Both the position numbers and the translations under genes were made by a program. Below the pieces are notes generated by a model. The model did no database searches. It saw only the letters and a list, made by a program, of their open reading frames with translations, and was not told the DNA's origin. 7,820 bases of DNA, from the NCBI GenBank assembly GCA_030667885.1, contig DAOUVA010000191.1:1-7820 (forward strand). Reading direction: 5' to 3'. Origin of the DNA: Phycisphaerae bacterium. GTDB lineage: Bacteria; Planctomycetota; Phycisphaerae; Sedimentisphaerales; Anaerobacaceae. This document shows, one piece after another, positions 5,959-7,820 of this stretch (its first letter is position 1; each line of letters begins with the position of its first letter).

Positions 5959-7020
5959 TTGCCTGATAAGATAGTTGCTTATATAGATGGCGGAAGCAGG
6001 GGCAATCCGGGTCCGGCCGCTGCCGGTTTCACTCTGGCCGACTCTTGCGGTACTCAACTTCAGGCAAAGGGCTTTTTCATAGGGAAGGCTACAAATAACG
6101 TAGCTGAATATACCAGCTTCTTAAAGGCTCTCGAAGCCGCAAAACAAATTGATGTCGAACAGCTAACAGTTTTCAGCGACAGCCAGCTTCTCGTCAGGCA
6201 GATTAACGGCCAATACAAAGTAAAAAGCGAGCTAATCAGGCCCCTTTTCCAACAGGCCGTTAAATTACTCCGCGGATTCAAAAGCTGGCAGGTCCGGCAC
6301 ATTCCGAGGGAACAAAACAAAGAAGCCGACAAACTTGTAAATCAGGCCTTGGATTTCAGACGCGACGTTGAAGTAAAACCGGAATCTATCGTGCAAAAAC
6401 AAAAGCCTGTTCGGCTCGGCGTACTAATCAGCGGCGGCGGCACAACGTTGATAAATATCCTCGAATATATCAAACAGGGCAAATTGAATGCCGAGGTCGG
6501 CATAGTTATAAGTTCACGCTCGACAGTGGCCGGTGTCAAGAGAGCGAAAAACGCCGGACTTGACGTAAAAATAATCCGCAGGAAGGGTCATCCCGATATA
6601 GATGAATTCAGCAAATATATCGAAGCCGAACTCGTAGCCGCAAATGTTGATCTTATCATTCAGGGCGGGTGGCTTTGCCTGTGGAAAATACCCGACCGAT
6701 ATGAAAATCGCGTAATGAACATACATCCGGCTTTGCTGCCGAGCTTTGGCGGACAGGGTATGTGGGGACATCACGTCCATGAGGCGGTATTAAAATCAGG
6801 CTGCAAAATAAGCGGCTGTACAGTTCATTTTTGTACAAACGAATATGATAAAGGGCCAATAATCGTCCAGAGAAGTTGTCAGGTCAAAGATGACGACACT
6901 CCAGAGACTCTTGCCGCCAGGGTCTTTGAGCAGGAATGTATAGCATACCCCCAGGCGATAAATCTGTTCGCCACAGGTAAAATGCAAATTCAAAACGGCG
7001 CCGTTAAGGTAAAGTCGTGA
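5959..7020 (+). CDS. RNase HI - glycinamide ribonucleotide formyltransferase (PurN) fusion protein
   Basis: One uninterrupted 353-residue frame holds two complete enzyme domains. Residues 1-135 are RNase HI, which cuts the RNA strand of RNA:DNA hybrids. All four acidic catalytic positions are seen: D10 (YIDGGSRGNPG), E50 (NNVAEY), D74 (FSDSQL) and D124 (EADKLVNQA). The basic protrusion of E. coli RNase HI is missing, as in shorter bacterial and archaeal forms. Residues 136-149 are a charged linker. Residues 150-353 are PurN, which transfers a formyl group from 10-formyltetrahydrofolate to GAR in step three of purine synthesis. It has the phosphate-binding loop ISGGGTTL (157-164), catalytic N254 and H256 in MNIHPALLP, and D297 in EYDKGPIIVQ. 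Compared with E. coli PurN it has about four extra residues after LLP (FGGQGMWGHHVHEAV). Translation begins at TTG with a good ribosome binding site. The gene follows the zinc-ribbon gene on the same strand after 140 bases and converges with clpC. Both domains look active; why they are joined is unknown. Confidence 0.92.
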   Translation: MPDKIVAYIDGGSRGNPGPAAAGFTLADSCGTQLQAKGFFIGKATNNVAEYTSFLKALEAAKQIDVEQLTVFSDSQLLVRQINGQYKVKSELIRPLFQQAVKLLRGFKSWQVRHIPREQNKEADKLVNQALDFRRDVEVKPESIVQKQKPVRLGVLISGGGTTLINILEYIKQGKLNAEVGIVISSRSTVAGVKRAKNAGLDVKIIRRKGHPDIDEFSKYIEAELVAANVDLIIQGGWLCLWKIPDRYENRVMNIHPALLPSFGGQGMWGHHVHEAVLKSGCKISGCTVHFCTNEYDKGPIIVQRSCQVKDDDTPETLAARVFEQECIAYPQAINLFATGKMQIQNGAVKVKS

Positions 7021-7134
7021 CTGAGAGCGGATGATCTAAAAGAAATATTTTGGGCTGTATTAGTTTCTCAGCAATTACTGTACGACAGCATCAGGGTAAC
7101 TAAGCAGTATACAAAATCAGCGATTATCCCGTTG

Positions 7135-7820
7135 CTACTTTGATTTTGCAACGGCAGGTTCGCTTTCCTTTGGCTCTTTTACCTCAACGCCTTCGAATTT
7201 CAGATGCTCTTCGTCCAGTACGTCAATCTTTATAAGGTTTTTACCCTTGAATTTGCCACCTAATACAGATTCTGAAATCGGGTCCTCTATATAATGTTCG
7301 ATAGCTCTTCGCAGCGGTCTTGCTCCGAACTCAGGATTGTAACCTTTGTCGATGAGAAATTCCTTGGCCTGATCAGTCAGCTCCAGTTTTAAGCCGTGGT
7401 CAACAAGTCGCTTAAACACCTTTGCAAGTTCAAATTCAACGATAATTTGCAGATTTTCTCTTGATAACGCTTTAAAGACGATAGTGTCATCAAGCCGGTT
7501 TAAGAACTCCGGCCTGAAATGATGCTCTACCTCTTTCTGAAGGACATCTTTCATCTTCTCATAATTCGCTTCGGGGCTCTTTTTGCCGAAACCAAATCCG
7601 GATTGGTTTTTAATCAGGTCGGCGCCGATGTTGCTGGTCATAATAAGAATGACATTCTTGAAATCGATTCTTCGTCCAAAGCTGTCCGTCAGCCTGCCCT
7701 CGTCCATAATCTGCAAGAGCATATTGTAAACGTCCGGATGTGCCTTTTCTATCTCATCCAGAAGCAGAACAGAATAAGGCCTTCGTCTAATCCTTTCTGT
7801 CAATTGTCCACCTTCTTCGT
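7135..7820 (-). CDS. clpC: ATP-dependent unfoldase ClpC, C-terminal part (N-terminal part beyond the window)
   Basis: The frame runs off the right edge; 227 residues are visible, starting EEGGQLTERIRRRPY. The codon at 7801-7803 (TTG) is an internal leucine, not a start. This is the second AAA+ domain of a Hsp100 unfoldase: Walker B LLLDE (visible D21, E22), sensor 1 TSNIG (N63), arginine finger in EFLNRLD (R108), and sensor 2 GARPLRR (R167) in the C-terminal small domain. EEGGQLTE and DEGRLTDSFGR fit ClpC better than ClpB, which usually has EGGYLTE and GQGR. The first AAA+ domain, N-domain and Walker A motifs are outside. ClpC hands unfolded proteins to the ClpP peptidase in the cytoplasm. 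The protein ends in a charged tail of about 20 residues (EVKEPKESEPAVAKSK). It converges with the RNase HI-PurN gene over 114 bases with no clear shared terminator. Choice of ClpC over ClpA/ClpE is likely but rests on the C-terminal part only. Confidence 0.88.
   Translation of the reverse strand, partial: EEGGQLTERIRRRPYSVLLLDEIEKAHPDVYNMLLQIMDEGRLTDSFGRRIDFKNVILIMTSNIGADLIKNQSGFGFGKKSPEANYEKMKDVLQKEVEHHFRPEFLNRLDDTIVFKALSRENLQIIVEFELAKVFKRLVDHGLKLELTDQAKEFLIDKGYNPEFGARPLRRAIEHYIEDPISESVLGGKFKGKNLIKIDVLDEEHLKFEGVEVKEPKESEPAVAKSK

Noticed and set aside
7021..7134. Possible shared terminator between the convergent RNase HI-PurN and clpC genes
   Set aside because: Only short pairings are visible (CTGAGA with TCTCAG across a 39-base loop, CTGT with ACAG) and none is followed by a T run on either strand.
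7801..7803. TTG as the start codon of a short ClpC-like protein
   Set aside because: The frame continues to the window edge with EEGGQ, exactly the conserved ClpC sequence, so the codon is an internal leucine and the gene is simply cut by the window.

Overview
The window carries six protein-coding genes, one of them cut by the right edge, with no RNA gene, insertion sequence, CRISPR array or prophage sign. The gene set is chromosomal housekeeping. The style of several proteins points to a bacterium of the phylum Planctomycetota, plausibly class Phycisphaerae: the GyrA form (PHGDQATYG, SDPPAAMRYTEAR), the PurN form (GWLCLW ... FGGQGMWG), and the loosely packed, mixed-strand layout with few Shine-Dalgarno sequences. 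Base composition by eye is moderate to low GC. The assignment is an inference from sequence style, not from a search.

Left half, minus strand, in order of transcription (right to left): an M20-family deacylase of the ArgE/DapE type (3846-4958), then after a 192-base gap DNA gyrase subunit A (1008-3653), then after only 31 bases the delta subunit of DNA polymerase III, holA (20-976). gyrA and holA probably share a transcript. The gap before gyrA holds a candidate sigma-70-type promoter whose -10 box sits inside a hyphenated palindrome. The first codons of gyrA contain a perfect 22-bp palindrome.

Middle and right, plus strand: a coiled-coil/C4 zinc-ribbon protein (5081-5818) is divergent from the deacylase. 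It is followed by a two-domain protein (5959-7020) that joins an intact RNase HI domain to an intact glycinamide ribonucleotide formyltransferase (PurN) domain. The pairing of a zinc-ribbon gene with an RNase HI fusion recalls the actinobacterial Rv2229c-Rv2228c neighbourhood, where the RNase HI partner is a phosphatase-like domain instead. The 140-base gap between them contains an imperfect inverted repeat and then a T-rich stretch.

Right edge, minus strand: the C-terminal part of a ClpC-type AAA+ unfoldase (7135-7820), convergent with the RNase HI-PurN gene across 114 bases in which I see no convincing terminator hairpin.

There is no single pathway. Replication and topology (gyrA, holA), RNA:DNA hybrid removal and purine synthesis (RNase HI-PurN), proteolysis (clpC) and amino-acid or peptide metabolism (M20) are neighbours. 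The strongest points of interest are the RNase HI-PurN fusion, the 22-bp palindrome at the start of gyrA, and the Gln/Gly replacement of the two quinolone-contact residues in GyrA.
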